A stretch of DNA of 64,000 bases from Flavihumibacter fluvii (GCF_018595675.2 NZ_CP092333.1:1760001-1824000); one strand, 5' to 3'. Positions 8,547 to 17,879 are shown, counted from the stretch's first letter. Notes: generated by a model from the letters alone, not told the origin. Numbers and translations are program-made.

Positions 8547-9630
8547 TTGATGCTGTGGCAATTGGGGAAAATTGCGCTATAAATGTACCGATTAAATGGC
8601 TAAAGCGGTCAGTATCCCCGAACAAAAACTGCATTTCGATGGGTAGCACAAATACCGGCAGGTCCTTTAGTTCACGGCTGAATTTCACCAGGCGAACTGC
8701 ATCTTTTTCAGTGGTAAGTATGATCTTTTGTTTAGCGGTTATCTGAGCAAACCGCTTCGCGATATCATTCAGGTCATCAATCGTAAAAATATGGTGATCA
8801 CTGTACACCATCTGCTCATACGAGAGGGTCTGGTCGGTTAAGATTTTTTTTATTGGCCTTGGATTTGCAATTCCAGTCACCAGCAATACTTCAACATCAT
8901 TGGTAATTACAGTAGTCGATTGATGGATGATATGGTATAATGCCCCATACCGGATGGTAGCAAAAAATATTTTCTGTGACGGTAGTGGGTTCAGCTCTTC
9001 TCTTATAGCCGTTGCTTCTTCAGGTGACAAATCCGGCGGGCATTTTGTAACCACTATGGTGTCAGCACGATGAACACTGCTTTTCTCATCCCGCAGGTCA
9101 CCGGTTGGCAAATACCAGTCCCTTGAATAGAGGTTATTATAATCCGTTAATACGATATTATAGCCCGCAGTAATTGCCCGGTGCTGAAACGCATCATCCA
9201 AAATAATGGCCCGGGTATCCGGACGGTCATGCAACAATTGTGGTACGGCTGCAATCCTTTCCTCACCAACTGCTACAGCCAGTTCCGGGAATTTTAAGTG
9301 AAACTGCATGGGCTCGTCCCCAATATCAAGGGCTGTTGTATTATCATCTGCCAGTACATACCCTCTTGTTTTTCTTTTATAGCCGCGGCTCAAGGTGGCC
9401 AGCCGGTAGTCATTTCCCAATTCCCTGACCAGGAATTCAACCATCGGCGATTTTCCGGTTCCCCCAACAGCAATATTGCCAACACAAATGATCGGTAACC
9501 CAAAAGATTGCGAGGGTAATAACTTTTTATCGTAGAACCGGTTACGTATATAGATGGCCACAAAATAAATGAGCGAAAATGGGAATAAAATAATCCGGAT
9601 TGGCTTTAGCAATGGGAAATTAAAATTCAT
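8539..9630 (-). CDS. lpxK: tetraacyldisaccharide 4'-kinase
   Basis: Inner-membrane kinase that phosphorylates the 4' position of the lipid A disaccharide. One N-terminal hydrophobic segment (about 10-28) precedes a Walker A loop GGTGKSP at 56-62, with Lys60 and Ser61. The SRGYKRKTRG segment that follows and the DDAFQHR motif are typical of the family. 363 residues, normal length. It overlaps the 5-FCL gene by 11 bases and rnr by eight, so it is part of a tightly packed transcript. It shows that the organism makes lipid A. Confidence 0.95.
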   Translation of the reverse strand: MNFNFPLLKPIRIILFPFSLIYFVAIYIRNRFYDKKLLPSQSFGLPIICVGNIAVGGTGKSPMVEFLVRELGNDYRLATLSRGYKRKTRGYVLADDNTTALDIGDEPMQFHLKFPELAVAVGEERIAAVPQLLHDRPDTRAIILDDAFQHRAITAGYNIVLTDYNNLYSRDWYLPTGDLRDEKSSVHRADTIVVTKCPPDLSPEEATAIREELNPLPSQKIFFATIRYGALYHIIHQSTTVITNDVEVLLVTGIANPRPIKKILTDQTLSYEQMVYSDHHIFTIDDLNDIAKRFAQITAKQKIILTTEKDAVRLVKFSRELKDLPVFVLPIEMQFLFGDTDRFSHLIGTFIAQFSPIATASNE

Positions 9631-10192
9631 AGATCTTCTCTGGGGTTATGCAGGCCGTTAAAGGTACATCATATTCATCTTTGCCGGGCAGTAAGGGTAA
9701 TGGTTCAAAATAGCACAATCCCAGCTTAACTGCATCCGGACTGCATTTGGCGAGGAACCTGTCATAAAATCCTTTACCATAACCCAACCGGTTACCCGCA
9801 AGGTCAAAAGCCAGCAGAGGAACAATCACCAGGTCAATAGATTCAGGCATAATTTCCGGCCCGTCCACGGGTTCAGCGATTCCATACTTATTGCGCGCAT
9901 AATCGGTAGCATCATCAACAGCAATGGCACGCATACTATTATTTGTAAAATCACTGACAGGGTATGCCAATTGTAAAGCAGGAATCCTGAAGGCTAAAAA
10001 ATCGGTGAATAAAAAAGTATTGATTTCCCCGCGATCACTTAAAGGCCAGTAGGATAAAACAGTTTGCACAAAATCCGGCACTTCCCATTGCTGAAACCGA
10101 ATCAACAAGAGATCATCCAGCCGGCTGCGTTCTTTCACTGTGATGGATAACCGCTTTTGATGATAATATTTCCTGAGTTCGGGTTTGTTCAT
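9620..10192 (-). CDS. 5-formyltetrahydrofolate cyclo-ligase
   Basis: ATP-dependent enzyme that turns 5-formyl-THF into 5,10-methenyl-THF and so recycles a folate dead end. 190 residues, usual family length. The C-terminal signature NRLGYGKGFYDRFL, with the Gly-rich loop and the Tyr/Asp of the folate/ATP site, is clear, and the basic N-terminal helix (KPELRKYYHQKR) fits. Its ATG overlaps the bioD stop (ATGA) and its end overlaps lpxK. Genetically it belongs to this mixed operon rather than to other folate genes; folB lies 4 kb away on the same strand. Confidence 0.92.
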   Translation of the reverse strand: MNKPELRKYYHQKRLSITVKERSRLDDLLLIRFQQWEVPDFVQTVLSYWPLSDRGEINTFLFTDFLAFRIPALQLAYPVSDFTNNSMRAIAVDDATDYARNKYGIAEPVDGPEIMPESIDLVIVPLLAFDLAGNRLGYGKGFYDRFLAKCSPDAVKLGLCYFEPLPLLPGKDEYDVPLTACITPEKIYEF

Positions 10193-10821
10193 AATAGTTT
10201 TATAAGCGCCGGGGCTATCTGTTTAGCTTCATTCAGTATAAAATTTCGGTCGCAGCAACCTGAAAAGGGTATGGATCCCAGAACCGGAAGGCCCGTCCAC
10301 CGGGCAATATCCGCTTCATAATCACCATACTGGTCATTGAATACCCAACCGGCTACGTCTATTCCACGCGACCGGCATACATCCGCAGTCAGGAGCGAAT
10401 GGTTGATACTGCCCAAATAGTTCCGGCTTACCAGCACCACTTTTGCACCTAATGCAAGCACCAGGTCTGCTACAAATTCCTGGTCATTAAGGGGGACTAG
10501 CAATCCACCCGCACCTTCAACAATAAGCCCTTGCCCGGAATCCGGAAGAGCATCAATGATTGCTCCCAATCGGATAGTAATTCCTTCCTCGCGTGCAGCA
10601 ATATGCGGGGAGGCAGGCAGCTTTAATTTATACACCTCAGGGTGAAAACAGGTTTTTGTATTTGTTATCCTTTCGGCCACCCATTCAGTATCCGTACCTT
10701 CTGAAAATCCCGCCTGTACCGGCTTCCAGTAATCAGCCTGCAAGGCTTCGGTAATTATAGCGGCAACAAGGGTCTTACCAATACCTGTTCCGATACCTGT
10801 TATGAATATTGGTGCAGCCAT
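10189..10821 (-). CDS. bioD: dethiobiotin synthetase
   Basis: Catalyses the ATP- and CO2-dependent closure of the ureido ring of dethiobiotin, the penultimate biotin step. 210 residues. The P-loop GIGTGIGKT (9-17) is the BioD signature, and VEGAGGLLVPL near residue 105 is the second conserved motif. No other biotin gene is in the window, so the pathway is split across the chromosome. It is nine bases downstream of rsmD and overlaps the 5-FCL start. Confidence 0.95.
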   Translation of the reverse strand: MAAPIFITGIGTGIGKTLVAAIITEALQADYWKPVQAGFSEGTDTEWVAERITNTKTCFHPEVYKLKLPASPHIAAREEGITIRLGAIIDALPDSGQGLIVEGAGGLLVPLNDQEFVADLVLALGAKVVLVSRNYLGSINHSLLTADVCRSRGIDVAGWVFNDQYGDYEADIARWTGLPVLGSIPFSGCCDRNFILNEAKQIAPALIKLL

Positions 10822-10830
10822 GAATCAGAA

Positions 10831-11370
10831 TCACCTGTTAATGAAAAAGGAAAATAGTGTCGAACCATAATTACGTTCCTGCACAAATTTTTCGAAGCCC
10901 TCATAGTTGTTACGGGGGGTGTGTTCCAATACAAACATTCCCCCTGGCTTCAGCAGTTCCATTTCCACAATTTTCCGTGGCAGCTCATCAATACTTTCGA
11001 GGGCATAAGGTGGACCGGCGAAAATAAAATCAAATTTTTCTGTGCAACCTTCAATAAATTTGAACACATCCATTTTAACAACATGTACATTCTTTAAACC
11101 GAAAGATGCCGTGGTTTTTTGGATAAAGGCAAACATGGCCGGGTCTTTTTCTACAATGGTTTGGTCTGTAGCACCGCGCGAAGCCAGCTCATAGCTGATA
11201 CTTCCAGTTCCACCAAAAAGGTCCAGTGTTTTCAGGCCTTCGAAATCAATATTATTCTGCAGGATATTAAACAGGCCTTCCTTGGCAATATCGGTGGTGG
11301 GTCTTGTAAAGGGCATTTTAGCCGGTGGACTCACTCTTCTTCCCCCCAGTTTTCCGCTTATGATACGCAT
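10831..11370 (-). CDS. rsmD: 16S rRNA (guanine966-N2)-methyltransferase
   Basis: SAM-dependent methyltransferase acting on G966 of 16S rRNA during 30S assembly. 179 residues. The N-terminal MRIISGKLGGR is typical, the SAM loop DLFGGTGSISYE is at 50-61, and ARG and EKD motifs follow. Odd point: motif IV, expected as (D/N)PPY, reads GPPY at 119-122 (codon GGT at 11014-11016), so the residue that contacts the target amine is Gly. The rest is intact. It overlaps the DUF3822 gene by 13 bases; that pairing is common in Bacteroidota. Confidence 0.88.
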   Translation of the reverse strand: MRIISGKLGGRRVSPPAKMPFTRPTTDIAKEGLFNILQNNIDFEGLKTLDLFGGTGSISYELASRGATDQTIVEKDPAMFAFIQKTTASFGLKNVHVVKMDVFKFIEGCTEKFDFIFAGPPYALESIDELPRKIVEMELLKPGGMFVLEHTPRNNYEGFEKFVQERNYGSTLFSFFINR

Positions 11371-12203
11371 TGGGCCATTTGTATTAAGGGCGTGAAAAAA
11401 TGCAGGGGCTGCCCCTGCAGGTGGCGCTCATCCAGCCTGATGCCTTCAGGCAAACTGGCCGTTTCAAGGAAGCGGATATATTTAAACATTTCCTGGTATA
11501 CAGCAGACTGGGTATCGATCCATCCATCCACATACACTTTTACTGTTTCCGGGGATAGTTCGAATTCATGCAATGAAGCCAACAGGTAATAACTGATATC
11601 TTCCGGTGCCTGGAATTCATATTGCTGGATCAACAGCCAGTCTTCACGCCTGATCGCCATAAAAACCCGATTGGTCTCAAACAGCAGGTATACCTGGCCG
11701 CTAGCATCAACAGGAAGTTTATCGAGCCAGCTTATCCATAAGGAAAAAACGTGGCGGTGCACGATCGACGGATGGGCGGCAGATATATTTGCAAATAATT
11801 CAGACGGGATCCTGTAAACGGTGTAGTCCTGCCGGCCCGGAACCTGCTCCGTTAAAATGGTTCCCCTGAACAGGTCGCCAAATTGAAGATCTATTAGTTC
11901 TTTTCCATTATCCACATTAAACAACTGGGCAGGAACAATTGTCGCCTGCATCGTTTGGTGGGCCACGAAAACACGCCCCCATTGCTGCAGCCAACCGGCG
12001 TGCTGGCTGAGCCAATCTGCTACAACCTGGCCCCGGTCTGCTTCGTCTGCCTGGATTTGTACAAACTGGTACATTAGTGGTTGCCGTTGCTGGTCAGTGG
12101 CCAGCAGCTGGATGGCATCATCAGACAATTGCACCAGTAACAGGTGTTGTGACAGATCTGCAAGATCCCCAAAGGCTAAATCAAATCTTGTTGAATACGA
12201 CAT
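11358..12203 (-). CDS. DUF3822 family protein
   Basis: Cytosolic protein of unknown function, 281 residues, of a family I know mainly from Bacteroidota genomes beside rsmD. No signal peptide or catalytic motif is visible. The layout suggests an actin-like or ASKHA-type fold (alternating beta-rich stretches and a second half beginning near SIVHRHVFSLWISWL), but that is a guess. It is the first gene of the leftward run through rsmD, bioD, 5-FCL, lpxK and rnr, and is divergent from the MATE gene with only 36 bases between. Confidence 0.75.
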   Translation of the reverse strand: MSYSTRFDLAFGDLADLSQHLLLVQLSDDAIQLLATDQQRQPLMYQFVQIQADEADRGQVVADWLSQHAGWLQQWGRVFVAHQTMQATIVPAQLFNVDNGKELIDLQFGDLFRGTILTEQVPGRQDYTVYRIPSELFANISAAHPSIVHRHVFSLWISWLDKLPVDASGQVYLLFETNRVFMAIRREDWLLIQQYEFQAPEDISYYLLASLHEFELSPETVKVYVDGWIDTQSAVYQEMFKYIRFLETASLPEGIRLDERHLQGQPLHFFTPLIQMAQCVS

Positions 12204-12239
12204 ATCTATGGCTGCAATAATACACTATTTTCGGGCTTT

Positions 12240-13598
12240 ATGTCAACCCCAGCTACTGTTACCGACCTTCGGGTCTCCACTACAAACCGGCAGATCCTGT
12301 CGATCGCTTTACCGATCAGCTTTTCCATTTTCGTACCCCAGATCAATTTTATCACTAATAATATATTCCTTGGGCAATTGGGCGAACAATCACTGGCCAC
12401 TGCTGGAATCACGGGGGTATATTACCTCATTTTCGCAGTGGTTGGCTTCGGCCTCAATAATGGTTTGCAGGCCCTTATCTCTAGACGGGCAGGGCAGGAC
12501 CGTGTGGGTGAAATCGGAAAGTTATTTGTCCAGGGCGTCTATATTTCCCTGGCATTCGCTGCACTGGGTATACTGGCCACCTATTTGCTGGCCCCTGCTA
12601 TCCTGAACCTTGCCCTGAATTCCCAGGAAATGACGCGCCAAAGCCTTCATTTCCTGCAAATCAGGATCTGGGGACTCCCCTTTTTGTATATCTACCAGAT
12701 GCGAAATGCCCTGCTGGTGGGCACCAACCAAAGCAAGCTGTTAATATGGGGAACTTTGGCTGAAACCCTCACCAATATTGCGTTGGATTATGCCTTGATA
12801 TATGGCCATTTTGGCTTACCTGCCATGGGATTTAATGGCGCTGCCGTGGCCTCCATCATCGCTGAATTCATGGGGATGTTCATTGTTTTTGCCGTAATTG
12901 AATGGAAAGGGATCAGCCGGCAGCTTGCCCTTTACAAAAACCTGCGCTTCAATGCTGCTGATTGCAGGTTATTGCTTGACCAGTCCTCACCCCTCATTTT
13001 TCAATATGTGATCAGCCTGGTGAGCTGGGAATATTTTTATATCCTGATTGAACACTACGGATCAAGAGACCTGGCCATTTCCAATACCATGCGAAATATC
13101 CTGGGATTGTTTGGGGTCTTTACCTGGGCCTTTGCAGCTACCTGTACCACGATGGTCAGTAATGTCATCGGCCAGGGCCTTGCACACCAGGTACCGGCAC
13201 TTATCAGGCGCATTGCAAGGTTAAGCATGGTGCTGTCTGCATGCCTATGTATAGGCCTGAATATATTCCCGCACCAGGTGTTGTCATTATTTGGGCAGGG
13301 GGATGAATTCGTTCGGTCAGCCATTCCTGTTATGCGGGTCGTTTCCGTTGCTTTACTGATGATGTCGTTCTCCACGGTTTGGCTCAATGCAGTTACAGGC
13401 ACAGGTAATTCGCGTATCAACCTGGCTATTGAACTGATAGCCATTATTGCCTATAGCCTATATGTCTACCTGGTGTTGAGTGTGTACAGATTGCCTATTG
13501 CTATTGGCTGGATGTCTGAGTGGTTGTATTGGGGCATCTTATTTACCCTTTCATTTCTTTATATCAGAAGTGGAAAATGGCGGGACAAGGTAATTTAG
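12240..13598 (+). CDS. MATE family efflux transporter
   Basis: Inner-membrane multidrug/toxin extrusion antiporter, 452 residues with about twelve hydrophobic helices in two similar halves, the usual MATE size. The N-terminal stretch ISFSIFVPQINFITNNIFLGQLG aligns with the first helix and loop of the family, and TGTGNSRINL sits in the usual position of the second half. Coupling ion and substrates cannot be told. It is divergent from DUF3822 and overlaps the convergent TPR gene by four bases. Confidence 0.9.
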   Translation: MSTPATVTDLRVSTTNRQILSIALPISFSIFVPQINFITNNIFLGQLGEQSLATAGITGVYYLIFAVVGFGLNNGLQALISRRAGQDRVGEIGKLFVQGVYISLAFAALGILATYLLAPAILNLALNSQEMTRQSLHFLQIRIWGLPFLYIYQMRNALLVGTNQSKLLIWGTLAETLTNIALDYALIYGHFGLPAMGFNGAAVASIIAEFMGMFIVFAVIEWKGISRQLALYKNLRFNAADCRLLLDQSSPLIFQYVISLVSWEYFYILIEHYGSRDLAISNTMRNILGLFGVFTWAFAATCTTMVSNVIGQGLAHQVPALIRRIARLSMVLSACLCIGLNIFPHQVLSLFGQGDEFVRSAIPVMRVVSVALLMMSFSTVWLNAVTGTGNSRINLAIELIAIIAYSLYVYLVLSVYRLPIAIGWMSEWLYWGILFTLSFLYIRSGKWRDKVI

Positions 13599-14359
13599 AG
13601 ATCGTCTTTAAGTTCCTGCAAAAGTTTTCTGCCTTCAATGCGGATGCGCTGGTCATCTTCCATTTTCAAAGGCATCACCACCAGCTTTTCAAGTGCAGCA
13701 ATTGCTTCCTGGTTGCGGTCCAGCTTAATATATACTTTAGCCAGCTCAAGATAGTTCAGGTTGAATGTTGGATTGAGCTGCATGCTTTTCTGGTAATTGC
13801 GCCTGGCATCCTCATAACTGGCATCAGGAAAAGCACCATAAAATATTTTGACCGCAGTCCGCTTAAATGTACCCAGGTTGGATATTTCATAATACCATTT
13901 GCCCAATACATGGTATCCCCTGAAATCCGCAGGATTCAATGCCACTGTTTTATCAGCATACACTTTAATACCCTTGACTGCTTCAACCAGCTGGCGCCCG
14001 CTTGAAACAAGGGCAATCCGCCCCATCGACAGGGACATTACAAAATTCGCATCAGAATAATTGGGATTAAGTTTTAGGGCAGTTTCTGCATATCGCCGGG
14101 CAGTTTCAAAATACCTTAACTGGGCCTCTTTTGATGCCTGCCTGTGCCCTATTTTACATGCCAGCTCACTGCACTTGCACAAGACGGTTATATTGGCCGG
14201 CTGAATTTTTAACGCCTGCTGGTATTTCAGGTAAGCGAGATCATCCTGCATGGCCGCTTCAGCTACTGCCGCGGCCCTGAGTAAAACCTGAAGATCCTGT
14301 GCCCAGCCAGCAGCCGGACCGATCAAACAATAAAATATCAAACAGATAATGCACCTCAT
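13595..14359 (-). CDS. secreted tetratricopeptide-repeat protein
   Basis: 254 residues with a signal peptide ending near GWAQ (21). The mature part consists of TPR-like helical pairs; motif-like segments YLKYQQALKIQP, ARRYAETALKLNPN, YADKTVALNPAD and ARRNYQKSMQLNPT recur at intervals of 34 or more residues. The arrangement resembles the RMDN/FAM82-like TPR group. It is probably a periplasmic scaffold; no enzyme motif is present. It begins immediately after folB (TGA followed by ATG), so trxB-folB-TPR are likely one transcript. Confidence 0.75.
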   Translation of the reverse strand: MRCIICLIFYCLIGPAAGWAQDLQVLLRAAAVAEAAMQDDLAYLKYQQALKIQPANITVLCKCSELACKIGHRQASKEAQLRYFETARRYAETALKLNPNYSDANFVMSLSMGRIALVSSGRQLVEAVKGIKVYADKTVALNPADFRGYHVLGKWYYEISNLGTFKRTAVKIFYGAFPDASYEDARRNYQKSMQLNPTFNLNYLELAKVYIKLDRNQEAIAALEKLVVMPLKMEDDQRIRIEGRKLLQELKDDL

Positions 14360-14719
14360 TCAGGCATCAAACTTCTGGAAAAAACTAATACCAACCTTTC
14401 CCTGGAAATTCTCAATGGGTGCCTGGAGTTTAAATATGGTGATTTGAATTGATGCGACCTGCGTATAACGGTGTTTTATCTTATGCATAATGCCATTAGC
14501 CAGTTCTTCCAACAAGGGCGTTGGTGTACTCATCCTTTGCTGTACAATTTTATACAGATCCTCATAGCTGATCAGGAAGGCGATATCATCCATTTTTTCC
14601 CTTTCAGCCTCATAAGACACATCAAGGCTGACTTCAAAATTATTTCCAATGAGCTCCTCACCCGGATAAATACCATGGTAACCATGAAAAAGCAGTTGGT
14701 GTAAATGGACAGTCAGCAT
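14360..14719 (-). CDS. folB: dihydroneopterin aldolase
   Basis: Cleaves 7,8-dihydroneopterin to 6-hydroxymethyl-dihydropterin in folate synthesis. 119 residues, normal length. Visible motifs: FHGYHGIYPGEE (the family has FyGyHG near the N-terminus), PTPLLEELA with the Glu that holds the pterin, and the C-terminal KLQAPIENF with the catalytic Lys. It starts 21 bases after the trxB stop and is directly followed by the TPR gene. Confidence 0.93.
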   Translation of the reverse strand: MLTVHLHQLLFHGYHGIYPGEELIGNNFEVSLDVSYEAEREKMDDIAFLISYEDLYKIVQQRMSTPTPLLEELANGIMHKIKHRYTQVASIQITIFKLQAPIENFQGKVGISFFQKFDA

Positions 14720-14739
14720 AATAGTTGTGGCGAATTAAA

Positions 14740-15693
14740 TTAAACATGGCCAACAGCCGACAAAAACCTTTCTGCATCCAATGCTGCCATACAACCACTG
14801 CCAGCTGCTGTAACAGCCTGGCGATAGGTTTTATCCTGTACATCACCCGCTGCAAAAACGCCCTCAACATTGGTGCGTGAACTTCCCGGAACGGTTTGTA
14901 TATATCCTGCTTCATCCATCGTGATATAATCTTTGAATATATCGGAATTAGGCTGGTGTCCGATCGCTACAAAAAATCCGCTGATAGGAACATCAACAAT
15001 TGAACCATCCTGGTTATTACGGATCTTTACGGAACTTACTTTTTGTTCTCCAACGACTTCAATGGTTTCACTATTCCAATATACTTTGATATTAGGTGTA
15101 GCCTTAACCCTATCCTGCATCACTTTAGAGGCTTTCATTCCATCCTCACCTTTACGCACGATCATATGTACGGTGGTAGCCAGTTTGGAAAGATAAACGG
15201 CTTCTTCACAGGCCGTGTCTCCGGCACCTACAATGGCTACTTCCTTACCCCGGAAAAAGAATCCGTCACAAACAGCACAAGCACTAACGCCAAAACCATT
15301 CAGGCGCTGCTCGCTTTCCAATCCCAGCCATTTAGCTGATGCTCCTGTTGCAATAATCACTGCATCTGCTGTTAATTCCTTTTCTTCATCGATTTCCACT
15401 TTAAAAGGGCGCTGTGAAAAATCAACTTTTGTAGCCAGCCCGAAACGGATATCAGCACCCATCCTTACTGCCTGTTTTTCAAAATCGACCATCATTTCCG
15501 GCCCCTGGACGCCATCCGCATAACCCGGGTAATTTTCCACTTCTGTTGTAATGGTCAATTGTCCGCCTGGCTGAATGCCCTGGTACAAAACAGGTTTCAA
15601 GGCTGCACGGGCTGCATAAATGGCTGCTGTATATCCCGCCGGGCCAGATCCAATGATCAGGCAATGAACGTGTTCTGGTGATTTATTTTCCAT
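14740..15693 (-). CDS. trxB: thioredoxin-disulfide reductase
   Basis: NADPH-dependent flavoenzyme that reduces thioredoxin in the cytosol. 317 residues. The FAD-binding GSGPAG is at 15-20, the redox CAVC at 139-142, the NADPH loop GAGDTACEE follows at about 156, and the C-terminal FAD motif GVFAAGDVQD is present. All residues of the low-molecular-weight class are in place. First gene of a probable trxB-folB-TPR transcript with a -7 element about 60 bases upstream. Confidence 0.97.
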   Translation of the reverse strand: MENKSPEHVHCLIIGSGPAGYTAAIYAARAALKPVLYQGIQPGGQLTITTEVENYPGYADGVQGPEMMVDFEKQAVRMGADIRFGLATKVDFSQRPFKVEIDEEKELTADAVIIATGASAKWLGLESEQRLNGFGVSACAVCDGFFFRGKEVAIVGAGDTACEEAVYLSKLATTVHMIVRKGEDGMKASKVMQDRVKATPNIKVYWNSETIEVVGEQKVSSVKIRNNQDGSIVDVPISGFFVAIGHQPNSDIFKDYITMDEAGYIQTVPGSSRTNVEGVFAAGDVQDKTYRQAVTAAGSGCMAALDAERFLSAVGHV

Positions 15694-15754
15694 ATTAATA
15701 CTTTAATCTGATGCTATTGGTCCTTTACGGACGATAATTTTTCTATACAGCCTG

Positions 15755-15762
15755 CAAAAATA
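15755..15762 (-). promoter_or_regulatory. TAnnTTTG promoter element for trxB
   Basis: TATTTTTG on the minus strand, in the context TTATTTTTGCAG that is shared exactly with the element upstream of rpoD. No clear -33 TTG is seen. The leader would be about 57 bases. Confidence 0.55.
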
Positions 15763-15805
15763 ATCCGAAATATGCTTGCATGCGTCCACCTCAAAGAATT
15801 CGGGA

Positions 15806-16696
15806 TTACTTGGGGATAATCAGGGTTTCGTATTGCAGGGAATAGCCGCCAAAATAACCCAGTGCACCGTTGGAGACATTTCCAAGTACTTTTGTAGGCG
15901 ATGAAAATGGACTTCCGATACTGCTGTAATTGTATTCCATCGTCCGCCAGAAATCAAAGGTGCTTTTATCAATATTGCAGAATTTAACAGTCACAGTATC
16001 GCCTCTTTGAAAAAAAGAATAATTACTGAAATCAATGTCTGCATTCCTGTCAACCCCCTGCTCTACTTCGATTTCATAGGTTGTTCCATCAACGATCTGG
16101 TCATCAAAAACAGAATTTAACCCCGGGTTAAAATTACCGCCATTGGTGGAAGTAAAATAACGGATATAATTTCCGAAACCAGGAGGATCGGTTACCCTGG
16201 CCATCAACACTACCTTGGTAGTATCTGGATTATTCGGTGATATCTTCCACCATAATGAATCAATCTTTTTTGTCGGCTGCGGAATGGTAGTGGTAGCCGC
16301 ATAAGTTTTACCACCTACTATGATTTCCGATGTATAGGACTTGCCGGGTTCGCCATTGAAGGCGGTAGCCATGTCTGCTGAATCAATCGAATAATAATAC
16401 AGGGTGGCAACTGGTGTGGTTACTGCATATTCTTTCAGTTTATGGGTCAATACCCCATTAGAGACCCTGATATCTGCACCGCGCACAAGGGAAGCCGAAA
16501 GTTCTGCCGGGCTGATTTCGCTGAAATAATCAAGACTACGGGAAACAATGAATATTGGCGGACCGCCGGCTTCTATAGTCGCATCAACCACCAGTTTAGG
16601 CTCCTGTTGGTCCAAATCAAAGCTGACCGTTTTTTCGCAAGCCACCATGAACAGGATGGTGCAAATACAACAGGATAAATATGCGCCTCTTTTCAC
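15806..16696 (-). CDS. DUF4249 family lipoprotein
   Basis: Predicted outer-membrane-associated lipoprotein, 296 residues. The signal peptide is Cys-rich (LSCCIC) and ends in the lipobox MVAC, with the lipidated Cys at residue 20. The body looks like DUF4249: an early beta-domain (PKLVVDATIEAG) and a late segment with FWRTMEYN. DUF4249 proteins usually partner a TonB-dependent receptor; none is adjacent, so this copy is an orphan. The start is GTG: an in-frame TAA lies three codons upstream and no ATG is available near the signal peptide. Confidence 0.75.
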   Translation of the reverse strand: MKRGAYLSCCICTILFMVACEKTVSFDLDQQEPKLVVDATIEAGGPPIFIVSRSLDYFSEISPAELSASLVRGADIRVSNGVLTHKLKEYAVTTPVATLYYYSIDSADMATAFNGEPGKSYTSEIIVGGKTYAATTTIPQPTKKIDSLWWKISPNNPDTTKVVLMARVTDPPGFGNYIRYFTSTNGGNFNPGLNSVFDDQIVDGTTYEIEVEQGVDRNADIDFSNYSFFQRGDTVTVKFCNIDKSTFDFWRTMEYNYSSIGSPFSSPTKVLGNVSNGALGYFGGYSLQYETLIIPK

Positions 16697-16739
16697 ATTT
16701 CGATTTTATGGAATAACAAGTTTAAGCCTGAATGGTTAT

Positions 16740-16773
16740 AAAAAAAATGCCTGGCGTTATGAGCACCAGACAT
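16740..16773 (-). terminator. intrinsic terminator downstream of rpoD
   Basis: On the minus strand ATGTCTGG pairs with CCAGGCAT (eight pairs, one G-U) around an 11-base loop, followed by eight Ts. It lies 22 bases after the rpoD stop and separates it from the DUF4249 gene. Confidence 0.8.
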
Positions 16774-16795
16774 TTAACTATTTTGATGAAGGTCA

Positions 16796-17653
16796 TTATC
16801 CGAGATAGGCCTTTAAAGCATTGCTATACCTGGCTTTTTGCAGGCGTTTAATCGCCCTTTCCTTGATCTGGCGGATACGCTCCTTGGTCAGGTCATATTT
16901 CTGGCCAATTTGCTCAATGGTTACCCCATTTTCACCATCCAATCCAAAATAAGCATTTACAATTTCGGCTTCCCTTGGACTTAAAGATTTCAAAACACGG
17001 CGGATTTCATTCCTTAATGAATCCTGCATAACATCCTCATCCGTATCATCACTTCCTTCCAGCAGGTCACCCATGGCTACATCTTCAGCTTCGTGCACCG
17101 GGGCATCCAGTGAAGTATGGCGGGTATTGCTTTGGAAAATATTGTTGATCTCAGTCTCACTCATCTCCAGGATCTCGGCCAGCTCCTCGGTTGAAGGCTC
17201 ACGCTCATGCTCCTGTTCAAATGCCATATAGGCTTTATTGGCCTTATTGTAAGTTCCAATCTTATTCTGGGGAAGACGCACCAGACGGCCCTGCTCTGCC
17301 AAAGCCTGTAAGATGGACTGGCGAATCCACCAAACTGCGTAAGAAATGAATTTAAATCCTTTAGTCTCATCGAAACGCTGGGCCGCTTTGATCAACCCGA
17401 GGTTTCCCTCATTGATCAGGTCACTCAGGGATAGTCCCTGGTGTTGGTATTGCTTGGCCACAGAAACCACAAAACGGAGGTTGGCCTGCACCAGTTTATC
17501 AAGGGCCCGTTGGTCGCCCATTTTGATACGTTGTGCTAAGGTTGTCTCCTCTTCGGGAGTAATCATGGAGATTTTGGAAATTTCCTGAAGATACTTTTCT
17601 ACCGCCTGCGAATCGCGATTGGTAATCTGTGTAGCAATTTTAAGCTGCCTCAT
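16796..17653 (-). CDS. rpoD: RNA polymerase primary sigma factor (RpoD/SigA)
   Basis: Housekeeping sigma factor, 285 residues. It lacks region 1.1, as Bacteroidota primary sigmas do. Region 1.2 (DSQAVEKYLQEIS) begins near residue 14, region 2 contains LINEGNLGLIKAAQRFD and the -10-reading helix FISYAVWWIRQSI, region 3 follows, and region 4 ends with the -35-type helix-turn-helix LTKERIRQIKERAI. It recognises the TAnnTTTG/TTG promoters seen in this window. Single-gene unit, with its own -7 element upstream and a terminator downstream. Confidence 0.97.
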   Translation of the reverse strand: MRQLKIATQITNRDSQAVEKYLQEISKISMITPEEETTLAQRIKMGDQRALDKLVQANLRFVVSVAKQYQHQGLSLSDLINEGNLGLIKAAQRFDETKGFKFISYAVWWIRQSILQALAEQGRLVRLPQNKIGTYNKANKAYMAFEQEHEREPSTEELAEILEMSETEINNIFQSNTRHTSLDAPVHEAEDVAMGDLLEGSDDTDEDVMQDSLRNEIRRVLKSLSPREAEIVNAYFGLDGENGVTIEQIGQKYDLTKERIRQIKERAIKRLQKARYSNALKAYLG

Positions 17654-17759
17654 GCCTGTCTGTTAAGTTTAATGTATAACGCTCTAATGACGCTTATGGT
17701 TCGCCGTAAGTTGCAAGGAAGAAGGTTAAATATAGGCGAAATTGGTCCAGAACCGTCTG

Positions 17760-17767
17760 CAAAAATA
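17760..17767 (-). promoter_or_regulatory. TAnnTTTG promoter element for rpoD
   Basis: TATTTTTG on the minus strand within TTATTTTTGCAG, about 107 bases before the rpoD ATG. The longish leader contrasts with the near-leaderless promoters elsewhere. The rest of the purM-rpoD gap (17654-17879) is AT-rich, with no other clear signal. Confidence 0.5.
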
Positions 17768-17879
17768 ACCACGAATTTACAAATTTCATAGCCCTTGTGG
17801 ATAATTATCTGCTTTTAATAGATAATTATTTTATGCATATTGACCAAACCCTTTACTGGTGTGCATGTACGTTAAAAAA

